Below are positions 53,259-64,000 of a stretch of DNA of 64,000 nucleotides, piece after piece. Origin of the DNA: Alloascoidea africana (lineage: Eukaryota > Ascomycota > Alloascoideomycetes > Alloascoideales > Alloascoideaceae). The notes beneath the pieces were generated by a model. That model saw only the letters and a program-made list of their open reading frames with translations, had not been told where the DNA came from and made no database searches. The stretch is from positions 248,001 to 312,000 of the forward strand of contig JAKTTT010000002.1 in assembly GCA_030581615.1 (NCBI GenBank), written 5' to 3'. Each line of letters begins with the position of its first letter. The first letter of the stretch is position 1. The position numbers and the translations under genes were made by a program.

Positions 53259-56200
53259 ACATCATCGAAATTCCGCTTTAGCTTTTGATTTCCCCTTTCT
53301 TCCGGCCAATATCACACAATATTTCCCGGATGAAATGTAATCAAATGGCATAACTGATCTATAAAGGGCTGTTCCCTTTTTCAATTCAGACATTGGGTTC
53401 TATTTTGTATTTTTTCTTTTATAATAGCATCGCATCACTAGAAAAAATTGCAACTGAAAAGTTTCAACACATGAAACAACAGATTTCGAAAAAAAAGAAA
53501 GTTTAATAAATGGATTTTAAAATGGAGTTTTTTTTGTCTTTCTTTTTGTTCTTCTTTATTCTTTTCTTTTCTTTTTTCTTTTTTTTTTTCACTTTGGGGA
53601 TGTGATGACCAAAAATTCAAACGTTTTATAGAACTGATTATGTTTATGAATGATCTTATGCCATTACTTCCGAGTTAACTTTATGCACATAGATATGACT
53701 ATTTCATATACAGATTTCTAAGCACTGAGACCGAGTTTATACTGTGGTTCTGAAGCTACTGTAAATAAATTTGCTCAATGATCTCATTATAAATTTCATA
53801 CTTTGTTTAGCTATCTATGTGTGCTTGACCCTATTTGTCTGAAAATTTTCATAGACCAAGCTAATCTTTTTCATCGGTTTTATGGCGCTTTTCCAGGTGC
53901 GTTGAATCCAACAATGAAATTTTCCAGGTCCAAACCTGATAAAAAAAGCTGTGGAGTATCACCTCACAACTTTTCAGATTCCCAACACATCCATATTGCG
54001 GCAATAGAACAGCAGAATCGTACCATGTTTTGACCAAGATAGTTTCTTAAAACTATATATAGTATGCTGTTTTTAAACGCTGACAGACTGTCAAGGTTTA
54101 AAGTAAAGCATCCATTATCATACGAATCTTGAAGGTGCGTTTGTCCTACTGGACTATAAATTTAATCGAGGATGGAGCGCGTGCGACATATTCCAACCTT
54201 TCTCGTTTCAAGAAGATGAAACATGAATTATCACTGCAATTCTTTCTATCTTTTCAAAAGGGGGAATTTATTCGTACCGGATTTTTCGAGTCAACAAAAC
54301 AGAATGATTGTTAAGCATAATGACCACCAAGTGCAGGAAAATCCAAACTCAAAGTTATACATAGGTTTGTAAATAGACCAAAAAAAGAATATTTAGGATG
54401 GCCTGTTAGAATTGATCGTAGTAAGTATCCTGTTCTAAATACGTTTTCTTAGATTTTGTAGCGCGTGGCCCAGATTTTCTTCTGCTCAACCATGACGAGA
54501 TCATGTAGCCAAGTAGGCCCGTGGAAAAGCCGAGACTGGTTCATTAGGGGTGCAATTAACGGAATAAGTTTGCCGATATATCAGGGGTTCTTGTTTTTGC
54601 ATTGTTTCTTGCAAAATGTATGTGATGTCTTGTGGGGTTCCTTCCTACCTTTTTCCATTACAAGATTCAAGAAGGTTTCTGAAATTTCTTCAGTAGACGA
54701 AACATTGGTCACTGATTTACAATTCCAAAGTTCCAACAGAAAGGATTAGATATCCATGATCATACTGACAAAGAACAGATCTGTAGTTTATTCACCGTTA
54801 GCCCGTACTATCTAGATCATAATTAAACAAAGACAGAGAACCCCACAAAGTACCCTGCATCGATGATATTTTTCATGTCTGAAGACGACCAACCCCACAG
54901 CTCGACGAAATTATGAATGATCATCATCGAAGAATCTAGCCAAGCATTTTCGGACAATTTTGATGCCTCTCAACACTTAATAGATGCTTCGTTGCTTTAA
55001 GAGATGGAGCCGATTTCAAATGACTGGAACAAACCGGTTTTTTTTCAGTAAGTTGGGCGTACAGTTCAAAGCTCCAAAACGACTGAAAATTTGTTCACTT
55101 GCCAAGCTTTCTTTCAACTACAATGGGGCCAGCCAACAGTTTGGATTTGGGTTTGATTGCATGAAACATGTCTTTATGGAGCTTCTTTCATGTCTTAGAA
55201 TACTTGGCTTCGAGAAGATACGACCAACACGATCCTAGAGCATTCCGTATGGACTTTTCGAGGCAAGATAGTGATTGTACGAAAGGGGGCACATTAGATA
55301 TCGGTCTAGGCTTCTAAACCTTACATTTCAATGACAGACATTCTAAGTTCCAGTTACTTTAAAAGAACTACTCCTCTCCCAGTCTAAGAAAGTTTTTTGA
55401 AATGTGGTTTTGTTTCTCTGCATTGTAATTGTGCACGAGTCTACGTTACATTAGCCACAATTGAGTAGTTCGTATTTGTCAAAAAGAAACCCGCTAGTGT
55501 TTTACTGGAATCGACAGTTTTATAGTTGATAACTGAGAATGTTATGTTCTCTTTGGATCCTTCTTGAGATTTCCAGATCAATTGATCAAAAGATTTGGCA
55601 TTATAAAAAGGATTCCGGGATAATTACCATAACAAGAGTTGTGGAACATCCCGCTAAAGCACATGATATGCATTTTTGGTGTTATCCCCACTCTCTCTAT
55701 GAACAGCGTCAATTTTCTATGAGAAAGCCAGGAATGCAAATACAAAAAGATAAGGTCGTGAAGAAGAGGATATTATACAATTCCAACCAATGTCTCTCTA
55801 GAAAATTAATTCGGAGAGGAGAAATTTCAAAATGATAGGATACAGTCCATCCAGATAACTGACGGAAAAAAACAAAAGTGAGGCCAGTCGGCTTTTTAGC
55901 CCATATAATTTCATTTCTCCCACATTACTAGGCTCTTTTAAGTAGCAGTGTATCTATACTTTGATAGGAAATGTTGATAGGTCACATCTTCTCCAAAAGC
56001 TGAACTCCACGCAGGTTGAAATTGCTAGTGTTTTGCTTTTTAGAAAATCCTAGTTTGTACCAATCTATCTTATAGAAATTCCGAGCCTTTTGGACAAGGT
56101 TACAACTGCTTTAACTTTCAGTTGTGAACTTCCCAAAGATCCCATATCCTTTGCTGGGAAGTACAGATCTGCCTGACTCCATTTTTTGAATAGTCAACAG

Positions 56201-56653
56201 CACTCCATATTCACCATTTTTGTTATATTAGAATCCCCAGTCTTACCAGCTTCGACAGTGGTTAAAACAAACACATTGCAGACAAACAATGACGACTAAA
56301 AAGAAAAATGATATTAAATGATTCTGTGGCCAGTATAGTACGGTTGTACAGAAGCAACAAGAATAAACATCTGATGTTAGATTTGTGAGGTATGAGTAGA
56401 TGGCCACTCTACTCTATATGCCTATAACACTAACTAGGTTCGAAAAAAAAAGGGAAAGACAACAAAAAAAACAATGAGAAAGAACCAAACTGAAAACAAC
56501 AAAAAACAGATCATAACTTTGCAGAGATTTGAGCAGAGTTTGCTCCTTAGAGACATGAAAACCACAAATAGACACACATCACACGCCAAAAGGAAACCAA
56601 GCTTCGTTTCTATCCCTCTTTATCAAACCAAACACTTATGGAAACAAATAGGC
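53259..56653. other. Gene-poor 3.4 kb region between the ECL1-like gene and RTS1
   Basis: Only short open frames (at most about 98 codons, e.g. 55539-55835) with no family features. T-rich tracts lie near 53525-53590. I see no gene, RNA or repeat that I can support; decayed genes are possible. Confidence 0.4.
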
Positions 56654-58818
56654 CTAGATGCTTGTACTTGTATCCGTTGCGTGCAAATTCGCGCCCGTAC
56701 TGGTACCGGAGCCCACAACAGTAGAGGTTGAGAAGGGTCTCCCGTCTCCAGTAGTGGCTGTCGTGACTGTGGTTGCAGCGTTTGTATCCAATCCTTGATT
56801 TTCCAACTTCAACTGCTCAACATAGCCTTCTACTCTTTTCCATGCATCTGCTCTAATTTGTTCTTGTCTTTCTTTTTCCACTAGTGATTGCTTATAGAGC
56901 ATGATACAATGATCAAACAGTATCGTATTTGTATCCATAAATATTTTCAGCGAACTAAAGGCCAAAGAGTGTATGGTCCTGTTCCAATGTCCACCTTCAC
57001 CAATTCCACCATTTAGCATCTGCTGGTTTGCCTCCATCTCTGCTGCCGCTGCTTCTTCTTGGATTTGATCTTCAAGTCGTTGCTGGCCAGCAGCAGCATT
57101 TGAAACTTCGTAAAGAGCCGGGAAAATTATAGGGAGAATAACTTCTGCATTGACACTGTCCGTTACGAGGTTCAGAAAATACTCATTGTTCCAATAACAC
57201 AGAACTTTTTCTGCGATCTGGAAATGGGGGCTAGAAATGCATTTGCTCAACTGAACAAACAGTGGCACCTGAATCTTTGCAAACTCTGCTGGGTCCATGA
57301 CTTCAAAAATGTCCTCGATTTCATTCAGAAACATGACTGCTTTGGAACTATTTAGCTTTGGCCAAAACCTTAACAGTCCCATTACGACTTCCTCTGTTAG
57401 AGTTGGATCTTTTTCCAAAAACTGAACCACACAGTAGGCCAACTGTGGATGATAAAGGCTTAGACACCTAACTTTGTGAAGAGGAATCAAAATTCGACAA
57501 AGGAAAACCTTATGTTCTTCTTTCAAAGGTAGTGCAAACCCATTGATAATTGATCCCAGAATCTCCAGAAGCTCGGCAACACCATTGAACCGACCCGTCT
57601 CATAGATAAATTGCAAAAAAACATTGCTCATCGACCGCCTTATGAAAGAACGAAGACCTAGAAATTTGCCATAGATTCGGTGCAAAGTCGTTTTCAGACA
57701 ATCCCGTTCTCTCGGATCCTCACTGTCAAACAATTCCAGCAGGTTAAGTATGAATTCATGGTCAATATACTGTTTCGCAATCTGTTGGTTGAAATCAACA
57801 GACTCGACAAATCTCAGGAAAAATTCATAGACTACCTGCATATGGGGCCAGGCAACCTCGGAGACTGGTTCATCTTCATCTGGGTCATAGATATCTCCAA
57901 CTGGGTTCACAGGAGGAGGAATAGGTCTGAATAGGTTGGCCTTGAACATTCCAATCACTTGCTCATAAATCTCATCCGTGTACATGAACCTGTTGATTGT
58001 AACAAATTCCATCAATTCCTGTAGTGTATTCCTCTTCAGCTCCTTTCCTGGGATATCGTAGTTTGGATCCGAAAAATCAAACATGACGTTGCACTGCTTC
58101 ACTTTGCTCACAAATAGATCGACCTGTTGTGTGGGGAGAACTTCGTTAAATGAGGGCAACCTTTCAAACTCCGTTTTTCGTGAAGGTTCAAACCGAGAAG
58201 AATTGTGGCGCTTTGGCGACCTGATCCGGTCAATGTCTCCGTCAATATGGAGTCCTTCAAACGAATGGCTGTTTCGCGGTATCTCAATGCCAGTACCTAG
58301 CTGCTCAAAGTTGGCTCCTCCAGCAGCACCCTGGTCTCTCCGATACTCCGATTGCCCGGCGCCGTCCGAACCACCCACCTGAATCGTTGGCGGCTGTTGC
58401 TGCGGTTGAGACGGATCCGGCTGGTTATGGCTCGTCGCAGAAGAGGTGCTGGAAATGGAGGACGCTGTGGAGGACGTGTGATGGTCTTCAGAGGTATTAT
58501 CATGCCTGGGCTTGGAGGGCTTGTCATTGTGCTTCGAGGTCGACTTGGACGACTTGGACGACCGTGACGAGGACGTCGACAGAGCAGAGCCCATCGACGA
58601 CGACTGGTCTCGCTCCTTTTCCCGCTCTTTGTCCTTGTCCTTGCGTTTCGACGATGATTGGCCCTTATTCCGCGAGAGCTATTTGGATCAGGGGGTGGAA
58701 GAGAAGTGTTAGTGGTATACCCAGTATCAGGAACACCTCAGCCAGGCGCTGGAGAACGTCCACCGCCCTTCATAAGCAATTCACAAAAACATACCCTCTG
58801 TTTGAAGCCTTTCATCAT
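56654..58818 (-). CDS. RTS1: Protein phosphatase 2A regulatory subunit B56 (Rts1)
   Basis: Rts1 is the B'/B56 subunit that directs PP2A to kinetochores, septins and stress targets. Two exons: 58818-58795 (24 nt, MMKGFKQR) and 58678-56654, giving 682 residues. The first exon matches the MMRGFKQR start of yeast Rts1, and exon 2 continues with the charged [14 protein letters not shown]. The intron (58679-58794) is GTATGT...ACTAAC...AATAG. After a Ser-rich linker come [10 protein letters not shown] and the B56 helical repeat ([85 protein letters not shown]). A start at 58594 (MGSALS) would drop the conserved N-terminus. It lies upstream of CDC55's 3' end on the same strand. Confidence 0.93.
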
Positions 58819-59504
58819 CTTGGAAAATTAAAAACCAACCAACTAGGAAGCAAAAAACTGATGCTAAACCCAGAAGCAATTGGAAGGGATTGAGGAAACG
58901 TAGCCTGAGACGCTCACATGATCTGGAAACTCACGTGTCTGGTAATTCATTCTCGCTGCTTCTTTCTCTCTTTCCTATGCTTTGAGAATTCGGGGAGATC
59001 TTGGTGGGAGAGCTCAAAGACCTCGATTAGCAGGGGGTAAGTAAAGGAAAGGTATTTCCTTCTAATTGAGTTCCTGGAACTCTGAACGTTGGTCTCCCAC
59101 CAAGGTCACACACACCCAACTCTAAGAGTATCAGGAAGATCTGCACAGACTGGATTCAAGTACTTACTTGTTCTCTACGCGAATGCTCCATGGTAAGCCT
59201 CTGTTTGAAAACAGTCTTTGGATTGATTTGACAAGGGAGGATCGCTAGAGATGTCGCTTTAGAAAATTGCGCGCTCTTTTCTTGCACTACAGAAACATGT
59301 AAACCTATAGGTAGGTACGTATGGATGTAATAAAACGAGGTGAATTCATACTGAAAATTGAATATGAATATTACTAGTGCTAAGGGCGTTGAAAAGAATT
59401 CATATCGCAAGTTGTATTACAATGCGCTGCATTCGGTTTCTTCATCAAACTTTCTACTAGTCCAAGAGGCAAGTAAATAATATGCAACTTAAAACAAGAA
59501 ACTA
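58819..59504. other. Region between RTS1 and CDC55
   Basis: About 690 bp holding the RTS1 promoter and the CDC55 3' flank. No gene is recognised. Confidence 0.45.
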
Positions 59505-61029
59505 TTACAAAGTTGAAAAGATAAACAGATTATTTGTAGCCGCAATTGCAATAGAATTTTCATGTGGGTGCCAGCTCAGGTGCATAATGCTCTTTTTGAA
59601 ATCAATTGTATCAAATCCAACATCTCTTACACCTGTTCCTCCAGCCGCTGTGATTCCCTTACGCTTGTTCATAGACGTTGGAACCCCAATCTTCTTGGCC
59701 TTGAATGCGCTCTTGTCTGCCTGTAGAACGATTTCAGTGCCATCGTCAGCGTCTCCATCGCCTTCAGAAGGGTTTGCAGCGTTGGGATAGATCATAAAGT
59801 TATTGTTGTAAGAACCTGTCATTACAGATTTCCCATCTCCTGAAAAGACAACTTCAAACTTGTCAAATATAGCATCATTCTCATACGTGTCGCAAAGTCG
59901 ATCACGTAACTGTTCATGAATGTTTATCGTCTTGATGGGCTCTCTCTCCATGTTCACATCCCATATCTTTACCGTCATATAGTCACGCGAAACAATATAC
60001 CTACCGTCATTGGAGAACTTAACGTCTGATATCGATGATGTGATCTCTGTGAAGAAAGAATGTTGCGAAGGATCCATCCACTCTTCAAATACTTTGAAGG
60101 ATGATGAAAAAATAATGTTAGTGACAGACCACCAAAATCAAATCCAATTAGCGACATACATTTTGCATGACTATCACAGAGGGCGTTTTCCCTCATATCT
60201 GCCAGCTTGATTGTCCCTCTACTTGAGGAGTACATAAACAAGTTGCAAGAAGTCGGGTGGAACTCAGCAGCAGTGATTACCTCTGTTAATTCCTCCATAT
60301 TCTCTGGCTTGATGTTGACAATATCTATATGATCACAAGTTAGCTCTTTTTCTTCCCCCCAGTTTAGGGCTCGTCTCACTTACTAAAACTCTGGTCAGAA
60401 ACACCCATATTCCACAAGTTAATCCGTAAATCATCAGCACTTATAAACGTCTCGCCATCTGAATTAACGCTAATAGAGTTGATGTGATAGGCATGTGCAT
60501 TGGAGTAAATCTTCCGAGGAGCCGCAGCAATAATGGTATCATGAATAGTCATTCTTGGAAGTTTCAAGCTGTTCACATTGAGCAAGCTGCTGGGTCTTGT
60601 GTTAGCCTCCGAAAGGTTGTTTTCAGCAACGACTTTTAGCGTTTTCTCATAAACCTTCCATAGTTTTATTGTTTTATCGTTTGTTGATAATAGATAGTGG
60701 GCTTGGTTGGTTCGCTTACACCACTTTATCTTGTTTATCTTTTCCTCAATCTCCAAGGATTTCAGATAGTCAAACTCTGCATCGTGTGATTGAAACTCCG
60801 TGTGGAAACGATATTCACATCCCTTTTTGTTCTCATTACGTTCAAAGAGGACAACTCGCCCGCCTCTATCGCCTGTTGCTAGATAGTTTCCTGTATGATC
60901 AAACTCAACAGTTGATATAATGTCCGCTTCTGTGATATTCTCTATATCGCCTTTATCACCAAAGCATTGAGAAAATTTCCATGTTTGGTTAGGGTCAATG
61001 CTATTGCTGTTCTCCAGAATGTTGGGCAT
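59505..61029 (-). CDS. CDC55: Protein phosphatase 2A regulatory subunit B55 (Cdc55)
   Basis: Cdc55 is the WD-repeat B subunit of PP2A, acting in mitotic entry, the spindle checkpoint and the FEAR step of mitotic exit. Three exons (61029-60384, 60324-60160, 60091-59505) give 465 residues. Hallmarks are [123 protein letters not shown] and the terminal [20 protein letters not shown]. Introns 60325-60383 (GTAAGT, GCTAAC, ATATAG) and 60092-60159 (GTATGT, CACTAAC, CAAAG) restore the family sequence exactly. It lacks the long Asn/Ser insert of the S. cerevisiae protein. Confidence 0.95.
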
Positions 61030-62170
61030 TATGGTGGTTGAGCTTGAACGTGGAAGGATGGGAAAGTAGGGGGTCTAGTGGTGTGTGTAAGTGTTGTTGT
61101 CTCGAAAAAGAAGCGTTGCAGTCTATTGCTCAAAAATAGGGGGTAATAATTATGCCTTTCGAGGATCAAGAACGTTGGTCAGTATTAAGCATTGGAAAGA
61201 AGATGAATAAGTGAAAAAATAGTCAATAGATCTGATCCTTGAAAAAAATGTAAAAGTGCCCAGTCTACAAAGAAGCAAGTAACTTGTGGAGGGGGGGAGG
61301 TAAAACAAGAATGACAAAAAAGAAACAAACTTAGTTTAGAGAGGATGATTCAGCCAAGCAAAGTCGAGGAGCAGAATTCAAAAGATGATAAGATGGAAAA
61401 AAAAAAGTCTTGACATTTGACGAACTGATTGAGCCCGAGAGAAAAGGAGCAAGAGAAATGTAGTAGCTTCAAGAGCGTCGATTGGGAGACTAGTATGTGA
61501 AGGGCCAGACAGATTACAATTCTCATTGACTGGATCAAGTAAAACGTTCCAAGGAATCAATACTAACAGTTCTTGAATCAACGTATCAATGAATGATAAT
61601 TGATCTAAACAAACAAAACGATAACAACAGTTAGTAGCTGGATCAGCAATTGAAAATGTGGGAGTATGCTGGAATGGGGTGGACTACAAGCATCATTAAC
61701 CAGCACCAATGGCAAGCGGAGACACCTAAACAATGCCATAATCATAGTTATAAACAGGACCAAGAACGTACGGTGTTTGAACAAGAGAGGAATTGTGCCT
61801 TGTATAGAAGATGTTGCTACTTTTGCTCGCTCAGAGGCTAAAGTGAGGATACAGACCAGGCTTTCGTGCTCCTTGCAATGTGATTTCGAGAGTGGGCGTA
61901 TGGGTGTACTGTGTGTTAAGAAGGAAGGCACGTGAATGTGTCATATATCCGGGTAACCTGTTGGTGGTGACTGGATTCCGGATTTCCAGAACGTCCGCTT
62001 CCGGTTCCGGTGTCCGGACGTTATTTTCGTTCGATTTTGCAAGTGGGACGATTCCCATTTGGACAAATAAGAAGCGCTCAATTTTTACCACCACGCTTCT
62101 AGGGTTCTTCTTTCTAAACTCTTCCTCTTCTTCTTCTCTCTTCCCTCTACACCAGTATCATTTTACCAGA
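61030..62170. other. Divergent region between CDC55 and COX4
   Basis: 1.14 kb. The COX4-proximal part (61960-62040) is rich in TCCGG/CCGGA repeats and ends in a long pyrimidine tract (62100-62150). Short open frames elsewhere show no family features. Confidence 0.45.
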
Positions 62171-62686
62171 ATGATTACCCCGGTAGTTCGACGTCTCATA
62201 TCGACTAAATTGAGCCTTGCTCCCGTCACCTCGAGCATTGGCGTCCGCCGTTTTGCCTCTTCCTCATTTTCTGCCCAAGCAAAGGTCTCCAAGACTGCTC
62301 AGACTTTGGCCGAGGTTGATGCGAAAGACCCCGAAACCCTTATTGGTCCTGGTGCCAAAGAAGGAAGCATCCCAACAGATCTGGAACAGGAAACTGGTTT
62401 GGCCCGTCTTGAGCTTCTCGGTAAGCTAGAGGGTGTCGACATTTTCAACGATATCACTCGACCACTCGACTTTGAAAACCACAAGGGAACAGTCGAAGAT
62501 CCCATCATTGTTGACTCTTACGACAGCTTCAGATACGTCGGTGACACCGGTAACCCACCTGGTTCCACAGATATTAGATGGCTGAAGGTTGAAGAGGGCA
62601 AGCTTGCCAGATCATGGGAGTCCGGTGTCGTTTACAAGCTCAACCGTATTTCGGTGGATACTGGTGACGACCATGGCCATCATTAA
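62171..62686 (+). CDS. COX4: Cytochrome c oxidase subunit 4 (Cox4/COX5B type), zinc ligands replaced
   Basis: Nuclear-encoded subunit of complex IV, on the matrix side, 171 residues. Residues 1-30 or so are a typical presequence (MITPVVRRLISTKLSLAP, ending near RRFAS). The mature part keeps the family wording: AKDPETLIGPGAKEGSIPTD, EGVDIFNDITRPLDF, GTVEDPIIVDSYDSFRYVG and ESGVVYKL. Known relatives bind a structural zinc; in yeast Cox4 the ligands are three Cys and one His. The four matching positions here are Asp125, Thr133, Ser148 and Ser151, so the site is absent. The rest is well conserved and the frame is clean, which suggests a working gene. A His-tail (DDHGHH) closes the protein. Confidence 0.88.
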   Translation: MITPVVRRLISTKLSLAPVTSSIGVRRFASSSFSAQAKVSKTAQTLAEVDAKDPETLIGPGAKEGSIPTDLEQETGLARLELLGKLEGVDIFNDITRPLDFENHKGTVEDPIIVDSYDSFRYVGDTGNPPGSTDIRWLKVEEGKLARSWESGVVYKLNRISVDTGDDHGHH

Positions 62687-63035
62687 TGATTTTTCTTGCT
62701 CTTTTTTTTCTCTCATTTAGTCGTAATACAATCTTATTGTTCAGGTTATAAATGATTGACAGAGAAAATTCTCAATAAACTACTCCCCTCCATTCCCTTC
62801 CTCTTTCTGTAGCAGATGAAAAAAAAATAAGAATAACAAGAAAAATTCTACCGTTAGCAAGATCTGCCAACAGAAACGTTTTAAACTTGTCTAGAAACGC
62901 ATAAAATAGTGTTTATTAAGAGATGCAAAAGATATAATAGTAATATAAGTTAAACGTTAACCGATTTTATGACCTATTCAAAAGTATGTAAACTGGTCCC
63001 CCCGAATGTATGTATGTGCATGTCATTGAAAGGTT
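62687..63035. other. Convergent 3' flanks of COX4 and the complex I gene
   Basis: About 350 bp, AT-rich, with T-runs just after COX4. No gene is recognised. Confidence 0.45.
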
Positions 63036-63779
63036 CTACAACTCTTGGGTAACAGTTCTAACGTCAAATGGTTCATCATTTAGCAAAACTTTTGGTCCTG
63101 AGAATGGCTCGCATGTATCTCTCTTGCCTTCTGCTGGGCCAATTGTTACCTTCTTTCCAGCTTGTATGTCTTTCAATAGCTGCACTGTGGATTGGGCATT
63201 CAAGTCTTCATAGTAGTCATCGTTAATAGCCAGCATTGGAGCATTCACACAGGCTCCGAGGCACTCGACTTCTGAAAGCGTGAAAAGTCCATCAGGTGTG
63301 GTCTCGCCAGGCTTGATGTTTAAGTGGTTCTCAACGGCACCTATCACGTCATCAGATCCACATAGCTGGCAGGGTGTCGTGGTGCAAACCTGTAGATGGT
63401 ACTTGCCCATTGGCTTTCTGTTATACATGGTGTAGAAAGTTGCAACTTCGTAGACTCTCATTGGAGGCATCTCCAGAAACTTGGCAACGTAATTCATGAC
63501 GGAAATCGATGTGAATCCGTGTTGCCGTTGGCCCAAATCAAGCAGAGGCATGACGGCTCCTTTCTTATATTGGGGAGGATATTTAGCAATGATGCTCTTG
63601 GCCCTTTCAAGATTCTCAGGTGTGTACTCAAAGGTAATCGTTGGGTTGTCTTCTTTGGTGTTTCTATGTACTCCAACAATGTGGGAATTCCGCGACAGAA
63701 TCCTGCTGGTAACAGGTAGTGATTGTGAGCGTGACACGCTTCTCCAAACAGAAGATCTCAAGGCTGGAAGAGGCATCAT
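63036..63779 (-). CDS. NUHM: Complex I 24 kDa subunit (NDUFV2/NUHM)
   Basis: Iron-sulfur subunit of the peripheral arm of mitochondrial NADH:ubiquinone oxidoreductase, 247 residues. An Arg/Ser-rich presequence ([20 protein letters not shown]) precedes [40 protein letters not shown] and [20 protein letters not shown]. The four cysteines of the N1a 2Fe-2S cluster are in [10 protein letters not shown] and [10 protein letters not shown] (C-X4-C and C-X3-C). The frame begins with two adjacent Met codons. Its presence shows a complex I-containing yeast, unlike Saccharomyces. Confidence 0.95.
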   Translation of the reverse strand: MMPLPALRSSVWRSVSRSQSLPVTSRILSRNSHIVGVHRNTKEDNPTITFEYTPENLERAKSIIAKYPPQYKKGAVMPLLDLGQRQHGFTSISVMNYVAKFLEMPPMRVYEVATFYTMYNRKPMGKYHLQVCTTTPCQLCGSDDVIGAVENHLNIKPGETTPDGLFTLSEVECLGACVNAPMLAINDDYYEDLNAQSTVQLLKDIQAGKKVTIGPAEGKRDTCEPFSGPKVLLNDEPFDVRTVTQEL

Positions 63780-64000
63780 GATTGCTGACTGGTTGGATCA
63801 GGTAAAATGATATCTAAAAGAAGATATGATGGAGAGTTGTAGAAAAACCTGTATCCCGTTGCTGAAGTATATCTTCTTTGTGATTCGTCCATTTTCTGAG
63901 TCAGATTTAAGCAATCTCTGACTAATCGTAGGTGTAAGCTTATTAACGTTGGAATAAAGTTACCCTGCCTTTTCAGTGTATTCCTGGCTTTCAAGCAAAC
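63780..64000. other. Right-edge sequence, promoter of the complex I gene
   Basis: About 220 bp to the window end. A 72-codon minus-strand frame (63776-63994) has no family features and probably is 5'-flanking sequence. Confidence 0.4.

Noticed and set aside
58577-58594. N-myristoylation-like start MGSALS in the B56 gene
   Set aside because: The upstream micro-exon MMKGFKQR plus the charged KRKDKDKE segment matches Rts1, so this Met is internal.
61605-61935. Overlapping open frames on both strands near 61.7 kb
   Set aside because: Neither has family similarity or a plausible start context; likely chance frames in the CDC55-COX4 gap.

Overview
The window looks like nuclear DNA of a budding yeast (Saccharomycotina) outside the Saccharomyces group. 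Gene spacing is yeast-like and many genes carry one or two short introns (about 54-117 nt), mostly GT-AG, with TACTAAC, ACTAAC, TCTAAC or GCTAAC branch points. A complex I subunit (24 kDa, NDUFV2-type) is present, which Saccharomyces lacks. In IMP dehydrogenase a CTG codon fills the invariant Leu of the LDSSQG motif, so CTG most likely reads as Leu and the CUG-Ser/Ala clades are unlikely. Intron richness, complex I and a filamentous-fungus-like HAC1 splice site suggest an early-diverging lineage such as the Dipodascaceae, Trichomonascaceae or Yarrowia relatives. This placement is inference.

Layout, left to right. 0-3.5 kb: a decayed RRM gene (NAM8/NGR1 type) with a second diverged copy of part of it, then empty DNA. 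3.5-18.3 kb: HAC1 (unfolded-protein response bZIP with an Ire1-type cleavage loop), MET12-type methylenetetrahydrofolate reductase, TRAPP subunit TRS23, a divergent hydroxyacid reductase/gluconokinase pair, a mitochondrial DUF1279-like protein, a 2.4 kb inverted duplication of an unknown acidic gene, and mitochondrial Ile-tRNA synthetase. 18.4-33 kb: glutamate decarboxylase, a secreted M28 aminopeptidase, IMP dehydrogenase, the Tem1 GTPase, a SUR7-family membrane protein, pyruvate decarboxylase and an unrecognised coiled-coil protein. 34-49 kb: an ACE2/SWI5 zinc-finger factor, the PMC1-type calcium pump, the importin KAP122, and the Fra1-type aminopeptidase P. 49-56.6 kb: two gene-poor stretches of 3.7 and 3.4 kb around a small ECL1-like gene, the first holding a possible retroelement fossil. 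56.6-64 kb: the two alternative regulatory B subunits of protein phosphatase 2A (RTS1, CDC55) side by side, COX4, and the complex I 24 kDa subunit.

Functional themes. Cell-cycle exit is represented by TEM1, ACE2/SWI5, CDC55 and RTS1, all of which belong to or impinge on the mitotic exit/RAM circuitry in S. cerevisiae. Mitochondrial function is represented by ISM1, COX4, NDUFV2 and the DUF1279-like protein. Except for the two PP2A subunits and the gluconate-related divergent pair, neighbours look like ordinary unlinked eukaryotic genes.

The most notable points are: the HAC1 stem-loop with a canonical CAG|CAGC heptaloop and a hydrophobic tail in the unspliced frame; a COX4 in which all four zinc-ligand positions of the yeast protein are replaced; the inverted duplication at 12.5-14.9 kb; a highly symmetric E-box element between KAP122 and FRA1; two calcineurin-response-type sites upstream of PMC1; and tiny first exons in RTS1 and KAP122 that would be missed by simple ORF calling. 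No tRNA, rRNA, CRISPR or intact mobile element was recognised.
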